A DNA stretch of 64,000 nucleotides, from NCBI GenBank assembly GCA_015039365.1, contig WION01000077.1:1-64000 (forward strand), written 5' to 3'. This document shows, one piece after another, positions 36,488 to 47,005 of the stretch. A program made the position numbers and the translations under genes. This DNA is from Amanita rubescens (lineage: Eukaryota > Basidiomycota > Agaricomycetes > Agaricales > Amanitaceae). Position 1 is the first letter of the stretch, and the number at the start of each line of letters is the position of its first letter. The notes beneath the pieces were generated by a model, which saw nothing but the letters and a program-made list of their open reading frames with translations, was not told where the DNA came from and searched no databases.

Positions 36488-39400
36488 ATGGAAATATCAA
36501 TGAACCGCGTCGAATCGCCTTTGCCCGTCATTGACTTTGACGGTATATGGAAAGATGCCGTAGAGCGATACCAGAAAGAAACTGTCATTAAATTACCGGA
36601 CGTGTATGAGGATTGCACCGCGCCAAAGGCTACCCTCGATCTTATCCATAAGCGCTACCCTGACTTTCCCATGAAATTCGCGATTCCTCGGGAAAACGGC
36701 AGGATATTTCGCGAACTGCTTACGGAACTGCTCGAACTCTTGCATAACTATGCAACCTGCGTTTGGCCAGAGGAAGGCAAGGTGGGCTTTGCGAATTTTC
36801 GTGTCTTTTTTGCTCTGACCGATATTGTTAGTCTCCCAAAGCGATCACGCAATTCTACGCAGCCTTGGTATTATTCTGCGATGTGTGTAATCACTTACAC
36901 GTCCTGGATCGAGCTAACACCTCGCTCACAGGTACCGAAAGACAAGTTCATCGTTGTCGGAGACTATTTGTATGCCATATGGAAGTTGATGATGCGTACC
37001 AAACCCTACGTTGAAGGAGAGATCGAACTTGAAACTCAGGAAGAACTCGCGCGCACATTGGGCGAGATGCTCGTTACCATAGGTTTCGCTAGCCCCCGAA
37101 TCAAAGTTGGCACTCTGAGTATGTCATTTCTTATTTTCGCTATAGGACTAACATCTCGCCATAGACCAAAATCAATTTTTGACCGTACTCACCGAAGGCG
37201 ATTTCTACATAGTTTTGGAACACTTGGATTCCTTGATTCTCAGAGATGGCAAGATAAAATCGACTGGGCTTCTCATAACTTGTAGAGAGGCACTAGTGGC
37301 CATCCGTGACACGATTCAACGTGCGCATATAATTCTCACCTTTCCAATGCGCGTCTCACGCCGTTGCTAGACCCACGCGAAGAAGCGGAGATGCGCAAGG
37401 CATTTATAGACCCTATTAACAGAGAGCATAGGTACCTCAGAGGTTCGTTAGCACAGAAGCTTGTTCTCTCCTCCATAATCAACGTGTACATAGATGTTGG
37501 TGGAAATCTTAGGACTGGGAGATTGTATCACGCTGCTCGTCGTGGCTCGTGGGGTATGTTTCTTCCTTTTACTGGTGAGCGAATGCTAAACATACGCTAG
37601 ACGACCGAAAGCACGGAAATATCTTCTTTTGGCTGGGCGCTCCGGATCCACTGACGACACACCGCCTGTTGGGAGCTAATCACGGACCTGGGACAGGAGA
37701 ATGGCTCTTGAAGACAGAACAATACACGAAATGGAAGACTGATCCGAATTCAAGCATGTTACTCAGCGGGAAATGTAAGTCAATTCAAAATATGACTTCA
37801 ACGTATGCATCTCACGTCTTTCAAGATGGTTGTGGAAAAACCTATCTTAGGTGACGCTAAAAGAAACCTTGCGCTTAATAAAATCTAACTTTTCTCCAGC
37901 TATACCGTCATTGAAGACCTTAGAAAAGAATGCGCCAATGGCGACACCATAGTGGCTTACTTCTACTTTGACATTTACGAGATTTCAAAGGTCACGTACA
38001 TGCAGCTCCTGTCCGGGCTACTCGCACAAATATCCACTGAATACACGGAGAAATGTTCCCCCCTGCTCGAAAAGCTGTATGCGATGTTTGATAGCGGAAA
38101 GCAGCCCCCGTTTATTGACGACATTGTGACGACATTGAAAGATACATTACAGTTGTACAAGAAGGCCTATCTTGTCATTGATGGCATGGATGAAGTACCG
38201 GAGTTTGGAGAGGTCATAGGTTTTTTAAGGAATGTAAATCAGTGGGGTTGGGATGGCCTTCATGTTTTCCTCACTTGCAATAAGGAGGTTAAAGAATACC
38301 CTGAGCTCGGGCCTCTCGTTACTCACCAGTATTCAATCAAAGAGGAGGATACCAGGCAGGACATGTTGCTTTACACAGAACATAGGTACAAGACAGAACC
38401 TCCGCTTGGGAAATGGAAGGAAAAAGGATTGCCTTTCTTGAATTCATATTTACCAAAGCGCTACGAAGGATCGTGAGTCTCTAGTCCCATGATAAGTTGA
38501 GAGTCTGGACTCACATTTCATAGATTCCAGTGGGTTGCTTGCCAGCTACGTTCAATTCAAAAGGCCAGGAGTAGCATTAATGCTATGAGGCTTTTCTTGG
38601 ATGAAATGAATCAGCCTATGGATGCTGCCTATCAATACATCTTTTCCAACTCTCACCCTACATTCCATCCAGGTCTAGAGGAAGATGGTCTCAGATTATT
38701 GCCTTGGATGGGCTTTTGCGCAAGATTCTTGGATCTCAGAGAATATGCAACTGGTGTAGAGTTTAGTGTTGACCAGGACCCTCCTATTATCGATGGAGAC
38801 TACAGATTGGGTGATGTAGAGGATGTTTTGGAGCTCTTCCCCAATGTCCTGGTGCTTGATCCAACAACCCACATGTACAGGGTCTCTCATGGCTCTGTCA
38901 GACAATTCTTGTTGACTAACAAGGTCAAGTTCTCTGAGAAGACTACAGTTATGTTTGATGCAGACACTTCACACTGTTTTATTGCCAAGGGCTGTTTGGC
39001 CTATCTTCTCCAATTTGATGAAGATGGGATGCTCAAGACTGGTACCATTGATAGATACCCTTTGGCCATCTACTCTGCCCAGTACTGGTTTTATCATGTA
39101 GCACAGGGGAACAATGCAGAGAATCCTCCAATTCATCAACAGCTCAAGCAGCTCTTCACTCCTGACAGTCCCCAACTCAGAAACTGGGTCAGAATGTATG
39201 ACATTGATAAAGGGCCTCAACAGATCCCACCTCAGAGGCCTCATGATTTCAATCCCAATGCCCTATATTATGCTTCCCAGCTTGGCTTGAAAGGCATAGT
39301 CAAGGAATTGCTTGAGGGAGATACAGAAGCCAATGTGAAGGGAGTGGATGTCAATGCATCTGCTGGGTTTTATGGCAATGCCTTACAGGTTGCTGTAGTC

Positions 39401-39658
39401 CACAAGCATTTACCAGTAATTGAGCTCTTGTTGGAGCATGGAGCAGATGTGAATGCACAAGGAGGATTTTACCATACTGCCCTTCAGGCAGCTTCATTCT
39501 CTGGGTCTAAGGAGATTGTCCAGCTTCTCTTGGACAAAGGAGCAGATGTGAATGCTCAAGGTGGATATTATGAAAATGCCTCAAAGGCTGCTTTGAAGAG
39601 ACACAATTCTGCTATTGCTGGGATTTTGAAAGATGGTGGAGCCAAGGTAGATGTATAA
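36488..39658 (+). CDS. STAND/NLR-like protein: Goodbye-NACHT-ankyrin (gene A)
   Basis: The N-terminal exon (VIDFDGIWKDAVERYQKET) matches the start of the fungal Goodbye domain, an N-terminal domain of STAND proteins. A linker with IDPINREHRYLRG follows. The NACHT domain begins with WLGAPDPLTTHRLLGANHG. An intron splits the P-loop, and splicing gives GKYGCGKTYL. Walker B is KAYLVIDGMDEV (38,160-38,205). The winged-helix region includes FQWVACQLRSI and EDVLELFPNVLVLDP. Only three or four ankyrin repeats end the protein (VDVNASAGFYGNALQVAVVH onward). STAND proteins act as ligand-gated oligomerising switches, and many fungal ones control non-self recognition and cell death. The last exon, from 38,585, uses far more A/T-ending codons than the upstream exons. 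The gene shares a short promoter with dihydrolipoyl dehydrogenase and converges with gene B. Confidence 0.8.
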
Positions 39659-40380
39659 TACAGATATTTTCTGATATATAGGTAAGTGAATGATAGGCAA
39701 AATGAAGTGATTTCTGATTGTGTTTGGATCAACTGGGAGAGAATGTTGATCGTCATGTATGATATGTATTATGCAGTTGAAAATCAAAAGTCAGATATGA
39801 GCTCTTGCTAACAAATTTCTAAGAATGCTTTGCGTGTGGTTCCACCTATCAGCTCATCCTTAAAGAATTGATTTTTTTTCTTGTCATTGTACTTGCTAGC
39901 CATTGACATTCAACCTGTAGGTTACATCATTTCCATTTCAGAGCTTGTCACAGACCACTTTTTGAGTATGGTAGTTGTGTACATCATAAGATTCAGAATC
40001 TGAAAGTGCATACTGTCCTTGTGTATGTGATACTACACATGTATGACATACATCATGCAAGTATTGCATCTAGTGCCATCAAATCTGGTGTCAGGGTCAA
40101 CTTTCTCACTAAAGGAAGCTACATGGACTTTCCCCTGATTAACAATAAACAGCTTCCAGGCTCAGGCTTATTTAGGCTCTTAATCACATCATACATATGT
40201 GTGTAATTTGAGCATTGAGCCTAAGCTAATTGGAAATGTGTCTTTACACTGCCTGATTGTCCTTGCAGGGGCCTAAAATCAATGATTATGTCTTGAAGCT
40301 GGAGTTGTTCAGATGAGCCAAAAGAGAAGATTATTTTTCTGTGATTGCAAACTATAGTAATTGTATGTACATAACACATG
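39659..40380. other. AT-rich noncoding region
   Basis: About 720 bases between gene A and the retroelement. It is AT-rich with a few short ORFs (for example 40006-40206) lacking any motif. No gene was seen. Confidence 0.5.
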
Positions 40381-40385
40381 AATCT
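40381..40385. repeat. Target site duplication, left (AATCT)
   Basis: The five bases immediately outside the left LTR equal those outside the right LTR at 50429-50433. A 5 bp duplication is standard for Ty1/copia integration. Confidence 0.9.
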
Positions 40386-41014
40386 TGACGAAGTTGGGTT
40401 CTCCTCATCATGGAGTCCAACGCAGCAGCGCAGCGCATGTGACTGAGTAAGGAACCGACTTACTGTGAAGGTAGGAGTGTGTGGGGGACTTTATAGGAGC
40501 TAGAGGCTCAACTATAAGATGTAGAGATGAGAGTAAGAAGTTAGGAGGTAACGACGAATTGTTCCTCCTTATATATTGTCTGAGATACAAATAAGTGTAA
40601 ACTATGCTATCTACGGACCTTATCCTATTGGATGATAAGGTGTGTATTGTATTACACAGCTATCGTCATATTGACTCATCATATAACAATATGCGAGTCA
40701 TAACATATCATATGATTTATTCCTAGTCATAATGATTGACAGAAATTATAGAGTTCTGTCGTATCTGACAAATTGCTGTATGACAGATATTATAGAGTTC
40801 ATTCTTTACAGATTGCTGTAGAATGACGATATATGATTCACAAGGAATCATATCTAGTAACTATGACGCAAGCGTATTTATATCTACTTAATCTATACTA
40901 ATGGAGATAGATAAGATCACACTATCTTATCTTCAGATAAGATAAGATAATCTGATAAGATAAGAAAATATCTACGATATATTAACATAATATATGGTTT
41001 TTATATTTTCATCA
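40386..41014 (-). repeat. 3' LTR of the copia element
   Basis: A 629-base terminal repeat running TG...CA in plus-strand reading. It is identical by eye to 49800-50428. It contains the TATATAAGG box (minus strand, 40575-40567) and a palindromic GATAA cluster (40,906-40,965). Confidence 0.95.
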
Positions 41015-41023
41015 CACCCCTTC
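41015..41023 (-). other. Polypurine tract
   Basis: On the minus strand the bases GAAGGGGTG abut the 3' LTR, the expected place for the plus-strand DNA primer. Confidence 0.65.
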
Positions 41024-41045
41024 GCTAAGTACATAGGTACTTAAC

Positions 41046-44000
41046 TTAATGCTGCTTCTTTAATTCTTTTTCATAATATTGTATAAGTTCTTGAAAATAG
41101 CTGGTAGCATCAACATCACGAATGCGTCTAAGCATTCTGTCATGGTGATCATCTGCCTTGGATTGGCGGAATTCTTCAAGCCATTTCTTATCAACTTGTG
41201 ACATATTATTTTGGTGTCTTTTTAAGAATATTTGGGAATCATCAAAGATAATTCCCATTCTTTGTCTGAACTGAACAACTTTATCATAACATAAATTTTT
41301 TGTCATGATATCTGCTACTTGTTCATTAGTTGGAATGTATGTAAGTCGAACTTTGTTATCTTCAACACATTCTCTAATGTAATGATAGCGTATATCTATA
41401 TGTTTACTTCTATGTTCTTGAGCTGGATTAGATGCAAGAAACATAGCTCCTTGATTGTCACAGCAAAGATCAATTGTTTTGATATCAAATGAAAATTCTT
41501 TCATTAATGATTCAATCCAAGCAATCTGACGTGAACAATCAGACATACACATATATTCAGCTTCAGTAGAGGAAAGTGCGACTGTCTTTTGTTTTCGTGA
41601 AACCCATGATATGGCTCCTCCAGCTAATAACATGACATATCCGGTAACAGATTTTCTTGTTGTTTTATCTGCTGCCCAGTCTGCATCAGCAAAGGCGAGA
41701 AAACCTAATTTTGAAATTCCATTAAAAACTATTTTAGCTTTATCAGTTGTGTTGACATGGCGTATAATGTAAAGAGCCATGTGAATATGAATTTCACTAG
41801 GGTTTGCACAAAATTGAGACATTAATATTACTTGGTAAGTAATATCTGGTCTAGTTCCTAATGCAAGATATAACAATGATCCTATTATTTGTTGAAATAA
41901 GGATATTGTTTCAGGCGAAGCTTGTTTATCATTAGGTACTGGTACATAACCAGCAGGGAGTGCTGTGCGAGTTGGTTTAGCGTTTTCTTGACCAAAACGC
42001 TTAACGATTTTCTTGGCATAATCTTCTTGGTCAATAATAAGGGTTCTTCCTTCCTTATTGTAATTGACTCTCATACCAAGATATTCTTTTACTTTACCAA
42101 GATCTGAACATTCCCAAAGTTTCATAAAAGCATCTTTAGCCTTTTTAACTTCTGAGAAATTAGATCCCATGAAAAGTATATCATCTACATATAGTACTAT
42201 AACTATAATAGATTTATTATCTTTTCTGATGTAAATACCAGAATCAGATAAGCATCGATCAAATCCTAAACTTTTGAAGGATTTGTCTGCTTGTTTATTC
42301 CAAGCCCATGAGGCTTGTTTAAGGCCATAAATAGCCTTTTTAAGTCTATATACCTTCTTTTCTTGATTTTTGATTACATAGCCTTCAGGTTGTGTCATGT
42401 ATACATCCGCTTCAAGATCTCCGTAAAGAAAGGCAGTCTTGACATCAAGTGCTTCTATATCCCATTTTTCTAGCACTGCAATGGCGAACAGAAGGCGAAT
42501 GGTCTCATATCGAGCCACTGGTGAAAATGTTTCATTGTAATCAATCCCAGGTCTTTGCGAAAATCCTTTGGCTACTAAGCGAGCCTTTTTTCTGCCGTCG
42601 GATTTTAGTACGAACACCCATCGACATCTGATGGCTGTTCTACCAGGAGGGAGATCTGTTAATTCCCATATATTCCTAGCATTTAATGATTTGATCTCTT
42701 CATCCATAGAAACTTTCCATTTCTCATAGTTTGAAGGATTATTGATGCGCATTTTACTAATGTCTCTATAGTCATATGGAACAGTGTCATCATCTTTTGC
42801 ATATATTGCCTGGGCAAATAAATGATGGACAAGTTCTGTACCATTTTCTTTAACTATTTTTTGTGTCCAAGTATTCATTGCCTTTTGGTGATATTCTTTT
42901 AAGATGCGTATACTTGTAGCAGTATGTGTGATTTGAAATCTTAGAATATCTTCGACTTCTTTATCAGAAGATGAAGATTTTTGTTCTTCTAAGTCTTTTA
43001 TTAAATCATACATAACATCTTTTTTATCTGAGATTTCTTTCTCTATCTCAAGAATAGGTTTATCACCATAAATGTTATCAGGTTGAATAACTGGAACTTT
43101 GAGACGATCAGATCGACGAGGTGGAATATCAGGATTTCTGACAGTTTTTGTTCGACGAGTTTTTGGTCTAGGAGGTGGAGAAGGAGTTTTGTTCCTTCTT
43201 GGTCCTATGTAAGCATCTTCAAGATCCAAGTGAGGTTTGTCAATAGGTTGATCTGATTCAACACCCCTTGATTTGGTATCCTCATCTTTTTCTGATTTAA
43301 CTGATTTAAAGGATTCTTTATCAGAACCATCATGATCAGAAGGATCATCATTATCGCTATTGTAAGGTCCAGAAGACTTATTTTCTGGAAATGTCTTCCT
43401 TTTATCAATCTCATCTAAATTGATAAATGGGTTAAGATCTTCTTCTTCCTGAATAGGACTGAGTTTATCAAGATTCTTGGTTGCTATATTTTTAGTTTTG
43501 TTCTCTCTAGGGAATTTGGATTCATTGAATTGTGCTTGGGTGGATATGACGAGTTTGTTATCATGTGTCATGAAGCGGTATGCTTTTGCATTCGGTTCAT
43601 ATCCAATAAATGTCATCTCTTCTGATTTAGGAGATAACTTATTTTTGCGCAATTCTTTTGGGATAAAGACCCAAGCAGTGCATCCAAATACTTTGAAGTA
43701 TGAAACGTCAGGTTTATCCATTGTTAGATTTTGTACTGGTGTAGACCAGTCTGTACGTCTAAGTGGAGTTCGATTGTAAATGTGTACGGAGGTTTCAATC
43801 GCAAAATTCCACCAAGACTGTGGACATGAAGCATGTAGACGCATTGCTTCACTTTTTTCTCTAAGTGTTCTATTAATCCTTTCTGCACGACCATTTTGTT
43901 GATGTATGTGTGGTGTGCTTAGTTGATGTGTAATACCATTGGTTTTTAAGTATTCTTCAAACATCTTTGATGTAAACTCCCCCCCTCGATCGGAACGGAG

Positions 44001-46751
44001 TGAAACGATTGAAGTAGAATACATATTTTGAATATAGGTATACCAATGTTTAAAAGAGGTAAAAGCATCTGACTTCTTTTGAAGTAAAAGTGTCCATACA
44101 TGAGATGTATAATCGTCTAACAAGACCATTATATATTTATGTTTATTATATGATGGAACAGGCATTTCCATCAAATCGGTATGAACTAGTTCAAATGGTT
44201 TTGAAGCTCTTTTATCTGTATCAGGAAAGCTTTGTGAAACAGCTTTGCCTTTAACACATCCTTTACAAGGATCATTAGTGGTGGGTAAGGGTAACCTGGG
44301 TGGGAAACCCTTAAGAGATTTATTGCCCATTTTAATTATTTGTTTGGACGGATGTCCTAGACGTTGATGCCAAATTTCCCAATTGATCACATTATGCGTC
44401 GGGACTAGTAAGCTCCAAGCTTTTGGCTTATAAATATCGCCATTAATCCACATTAATGTGTCATCGCCTAAGGCGGGTGTTCCTTCGATGTAAGGAACAT
44501 CAGGAGAACGTTTGAGACTAAAAATAATTTTCTTGTTATCTTGTCTTGCAATTAAGCCTTGTTTGCATAAGGTTCCATTGCTTATTAATCTAAGTATTGC
44601 GCTTGGCATGTAGAGAACAGGATGTAATCGAATTTGGTTCACTGTGCCATTTGATAGTTGATGTGAAAGTATTACAGTACCTTCACCTAGTATTTGTGAT
44701 TGTGAATCAGCGGTTATAGCCATACGTGGAGTATCATACTCTGTATAATCTACAAAATCACTTTTATTGAAAGTAAAGTGATCTGATGCACCGGAATCAC
44801 ACATCCAAATACAATCATTTCTGAATGCGCTAAAGCATTTGTAACAGTTGCATGATGATGTTTTCTTACAAAGGGTAAGCTCAGGATCGAACATTTTGCC
44901 CAAGTTTATACTTGGAAATGCAGAATAACCATTATTTATAGAATTTTCATCTATATAAGATAAAGGACTAACAGATCCAGGGGATCTATCGTCTACAATT
45001 GGAAATTCTATATAATTTAAACTATTATGATGAGGAAATTCTTCAGAACTTGGTGAAAATTCTATTGAATCGGCTTCAGAACTTTGTGTAAGTTCTATCG
45101 AGTCGACCAAGGTATCTTCTTCATCAGAAAATCCTTGAGAATCACTATTTTCGAAATTAATTTGAATTTCGTCAGAAGAATTACTATTACCTTCATCGTT
45201 TGTGAGGTGCACAACCTCATCGTTAAGGAGTGCATTGATGATGTCAATTACTCCTATAATAGTATTTTTGTTAGTTCGATCATATAAAGCCTGTTGTTTA
45301 CAATATTTGGCATGAGCCTTTAATTGTTTCACATACCCTTCATAATCATATTGGAAATCTTGATCATTTCCTAATGATATTTGATCATCATCATCTTCGA
45401 CTGTTGCGCGTGCCTTTCCTTTGTCCTTAGGAAGGTTGACTATTGGAAGTGTATTAACATCCAAGTCAGCATTAATATCTGACACTTGTTCATAGTCAGA
45501 TTCAGGTGGAGTAGGCCAAACTACTTTCACCCTTGTACCTTTGTAAGTCCATTTTGGTTTGGACTCACTTTCTGTATCAGCGTAATTAGGATCACCTAAT
45601 TCTTGATTCCAAGAATTTTCGTATTCGTTAGGTAGATTATCATTATCCTGAATAGGATAATAAGTCCTAACGTTTGGTGATTCTATGCGAGATTTCAAAG
45701 GTAAAGCTATGGCAGGTGATGCCATTGAAGAGCCAGTGGCAACTTGTGCCATTGCAGCTCTCTTAGTCATTTTTTGCTTTAACTTTGTTTCTTTATTACG
45801 CTCATTGTTAGGTCCTTTCTTTTGGTTAGGCATTTGGCCATGCCATTGTGCGTGAGCCTGAGGTACAGGTGGTTGAGGTTGACGATTTTTCGGCCGGAAG
45901 TTTGGTTTAAAATTTCCACGACTACGTCCGCGACCTCTATTGCCGGTATATGGTCTATAGGATCCTGACGAGGATCCTGCTGTATTAGAACTATTACCAT
46001 AATTATGTCCTTGCCATTTAGGGCGAGGATGTCCTTGGTTTAAATTAGTTCTAGCCATATTAGCTGTAATAGTTTTGTTGCCGCTGAAAGATTTCTTTCT
46101 GCGCCATTCTTCTACTATTCTAGGTATTATTTTAGCCATTGAAATATCTTTTGGTTCAATGCTTGCTAATAATACCGATGACATGTTATCCCAATGCTTT
46201 CCTAGAGCATTTAAGAGTAACATACATTGCATGTCATCTGGGATAGTTATTTTATGTGTAGAAAGTTTACTGAGTGCATCCTGGAATTTTTGGATTGCAA
46301 TCGTAGGATCATGTCGATCATCAAATTTCCATTGAAGGACTTCTTTGAATTCGACATATATGCCAGCTAATCCTGGTGTGCCAAACTGTTTTTTAAGTTT
46401 AGCCCAAAAAGATTTAGCTGTGTCATCTTTTTCCTGAAGATGACGAAAAGTGGGACTGAGCTTAAGGGTTATTATTCCTAAAGCTTCTTTGTCATCTTTA
46501 AGATCCTGTTCGTAATCTTTCTTTTTATCTTTAATAATATCCCTGGTGACTGCTGTTGTGGTAGTATTGGAGAGAGCAGTGCTCTCTGATTCTGTGAGGG
46601 CTGGTGCCATATTGAAGGTAGTCGATATGACTCCGTCAATACCTCGAGTCTGTAAATATGCGATGATATTTGTCTCGAAAGTGTGCCAGTTTGTTCCATT
46701 GAATACTGGAACTGAGTCTGCAATGCTACGAGTTGAAGTAGAAGCTGACAT
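41046..46751 (-). CDS. Copia gag-pol polyprotein, 1901 aa
   Basis: The N-terminus is a copia-type Gag (UBN2) region: FNGTNWHTFETNIIAYLQ and LLLNALGKHWDNMSSVLLAS. No CCHC zinc knuckle follows; an RG/N/P-rich segment (TGNRGRGRSRGNFKPNF) takes its place. After an acidic linker come the protease site WMCDSGASDHFTF and the integrase zinc region (HQRLGHPSKQ...CKGCVKGKA). The DDE core is VHTDLMEM, SDRGGEF and QNGRAERINRTLRE. RT has RCRWVFVLKSDGRKKARLVA, ALDVKTAFLYGDLE and the YVDDILF centre. RNase H has FADADWAAD and LSSTEAEYM with QEHRSKHIDIRYHY. No stop or frameshift interrupts it. The single frame with no Gag/Pol break is usual for many copia elements. A 254-base gap separates it from ORF1. Confidence 0.95.
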   Translation of the reverse strand: MSASTSTRSIADSVPVFNGTNWHTFETNIIAYLQTRGIDGVISTTFNMAPALTESESTALSNTTTTAVTRDIIKDKKKDYEQDLKDDKEALGIITLKLSPTFRHLQEKDDTAKSFWAKLKKQFGTPGLAGIYVEFKEVLQWKFDDRHDPTIAIQKFQDALSKLSTHKITIPDDMQCMLLLNALGKHWDNMSSVLLASIEPKDISMAKIIPRIVEEWRRKKSFSGNKTITANMARTNLNQGHPRPKWQGHNYGNSSNTAGSSSGSYRPYTGNRGRGRSRGNFKPNFRPKNRQPQPPVPQAHAQWHGQMPNQKKGPNNERNKETKLKQKMTKRAAMAQVATGSSMASPAIALPLKSRIESPNVRTYYPIQDNDNLPNEYENSWNQELGDPNYADTESESKPKWTYKGTRVKVVWPTPPESDYEQVSDINADLDVNTLPIVNLPKDKGKARATVEDDDDQISLGNDQDFQYDYEGYVKQLKAHAKYCKQQALYDRTNKNTIIGVIDIINALLNDEVVHLTNDEGNSNSSDEIQINFENSDSQGFSDEEDTLVDSIELTQSSEADSIEFSPSSEEFPHHNSLNYIEFPIVDDRSPGSVSPLSYIDENSINNGYSAFPSINLGKMFDPELTLCKKTSSCNCYKCFSAFRNDCIWMCDSGASDHFTFNKSDFVDYTEYDTPRMAITADSQSQILGEGTVILSHQLSNGTVNQIRLHPVLYMPSAILRLISNGTLCKQGLIARQDNKKIIFSLKRSPDVPYIEGTPALGDDTLMWINGDIYKPKAWSLLVPTHNVINWEIWHQRLGHPSKQIIKMGNKSLKGFPPRLPLPTTNDPCKGCVKGKAVSQSFPDTDKRASKPFELVHTDLMEMPVPSYNKHKYIMVLLDDYTSHVWTLLLQKKSDAFTSFKHWYTYIQNMYSTSIVSLRSDRGGEFTSKMFEEYLKTNGITHQLSTPHIHQQNGRAERINRTLREKSEAMRLHASCPQSWWNFAIETSVHIYNRTPLRRTDWSTPVQNLTMDKPDVSYFKVFGCTAWVFIPKELRKNKLSPKSEEMTFIGYEPNAKAYRFMTHDNKLVISTQAQFNESKFPRENKTKNIATKNLDKLSPIQEEEDLNPFINLDEIDKRKTFPENKSSGPYNSDNDDPSDHDGSDKESFKSVKSEKDEDTKSRGVESDQPIDKPHLDLEDAYIGPRRNKTPSPPPRPKTRRTKTVRNPDIPPRRSDRLKVPVIQPDNIYGDKPILEIEKEISDKKDVMYDLIKDLEEQKSSSSDKEVEDILRFQITHTATSIRILKEYHQKAMNTWTQKIVKENGTELVHHLFAQAIYAKDDDTVPYDYRDISKMRINNPSNYEKWKVSMDEEIKSLNARNIWELTDLPPGRTAIRCRWVFVLKSDGRKKARLVAKGFSQRPGIDYNETFSPVARYETIRLLFAIAVLEKWDIEALDVKTAFLYGDLEADVYMTQPEGYVIKNQEKKVYRLKKAIYGLKQASWAWNKQADKSFKSLGFDRCLSDSGIYIRKDNKSIIVIVLYVDDILFMGSNFSEVKKAKDAFMKLWECSDLGKVKEYLGMRVNYNKEGRTLIIDQEDYAKKIVKRFGQENAKPTRTALPAGYVPVPNDKQASPETISLFQQIIGSLLYLALGTRPDITYQVILMSQFCANPSEIHIHMALYIIRHVNTTDKAKIVFNGISKLGFLAFADADWAADKTTRKSVTGYVMLLAGGAISWVSRKQKTVALSSTEAEYMCMSDCSRQIAWIESLMKEFSFDIKTIDLCCDNQGAMFLASNPAQEHRSKHIDIRYHYIRECVEDNKVRLTYIPTNEQVADIMTKNLCYDKVVQFRQRMGIIFDDSQIFLKRHQNNMSQVDKKWLEEFRQSKADDHHDRMLRRIRDVDATSYFQELIQYYEKELKKQH

Positions 46752-47005
46752 TGTATCGTTAAGATTTCTTCGGTTGTTAATGAAATCTATAAAAATAGAA
46801 AGAATCAGTATTTATACTTTTTACAATTTTGGCGCTATGTTGATGACAAGTTCTTCGAAATTTCTTATCAATTTTTTATGTCCATGTCCAAGTTTTCCAA
46901 AAATGGTAAGGCTTAATTTACTAGATACTATTACAGTTTCTCTACTATTTAGTATCTATAAATTATTCGGCCTTGAGTCAAAAGATATAAATATCCTTTA
47001 TTCCA

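Noticed and set aside
40408..40590. A 60-codon minus-strand ORF present twice, also at 49822-50004
   Set aside because: It is the same LTR sequence in both copies, so the duplication reflects the LTR and not a gene family.
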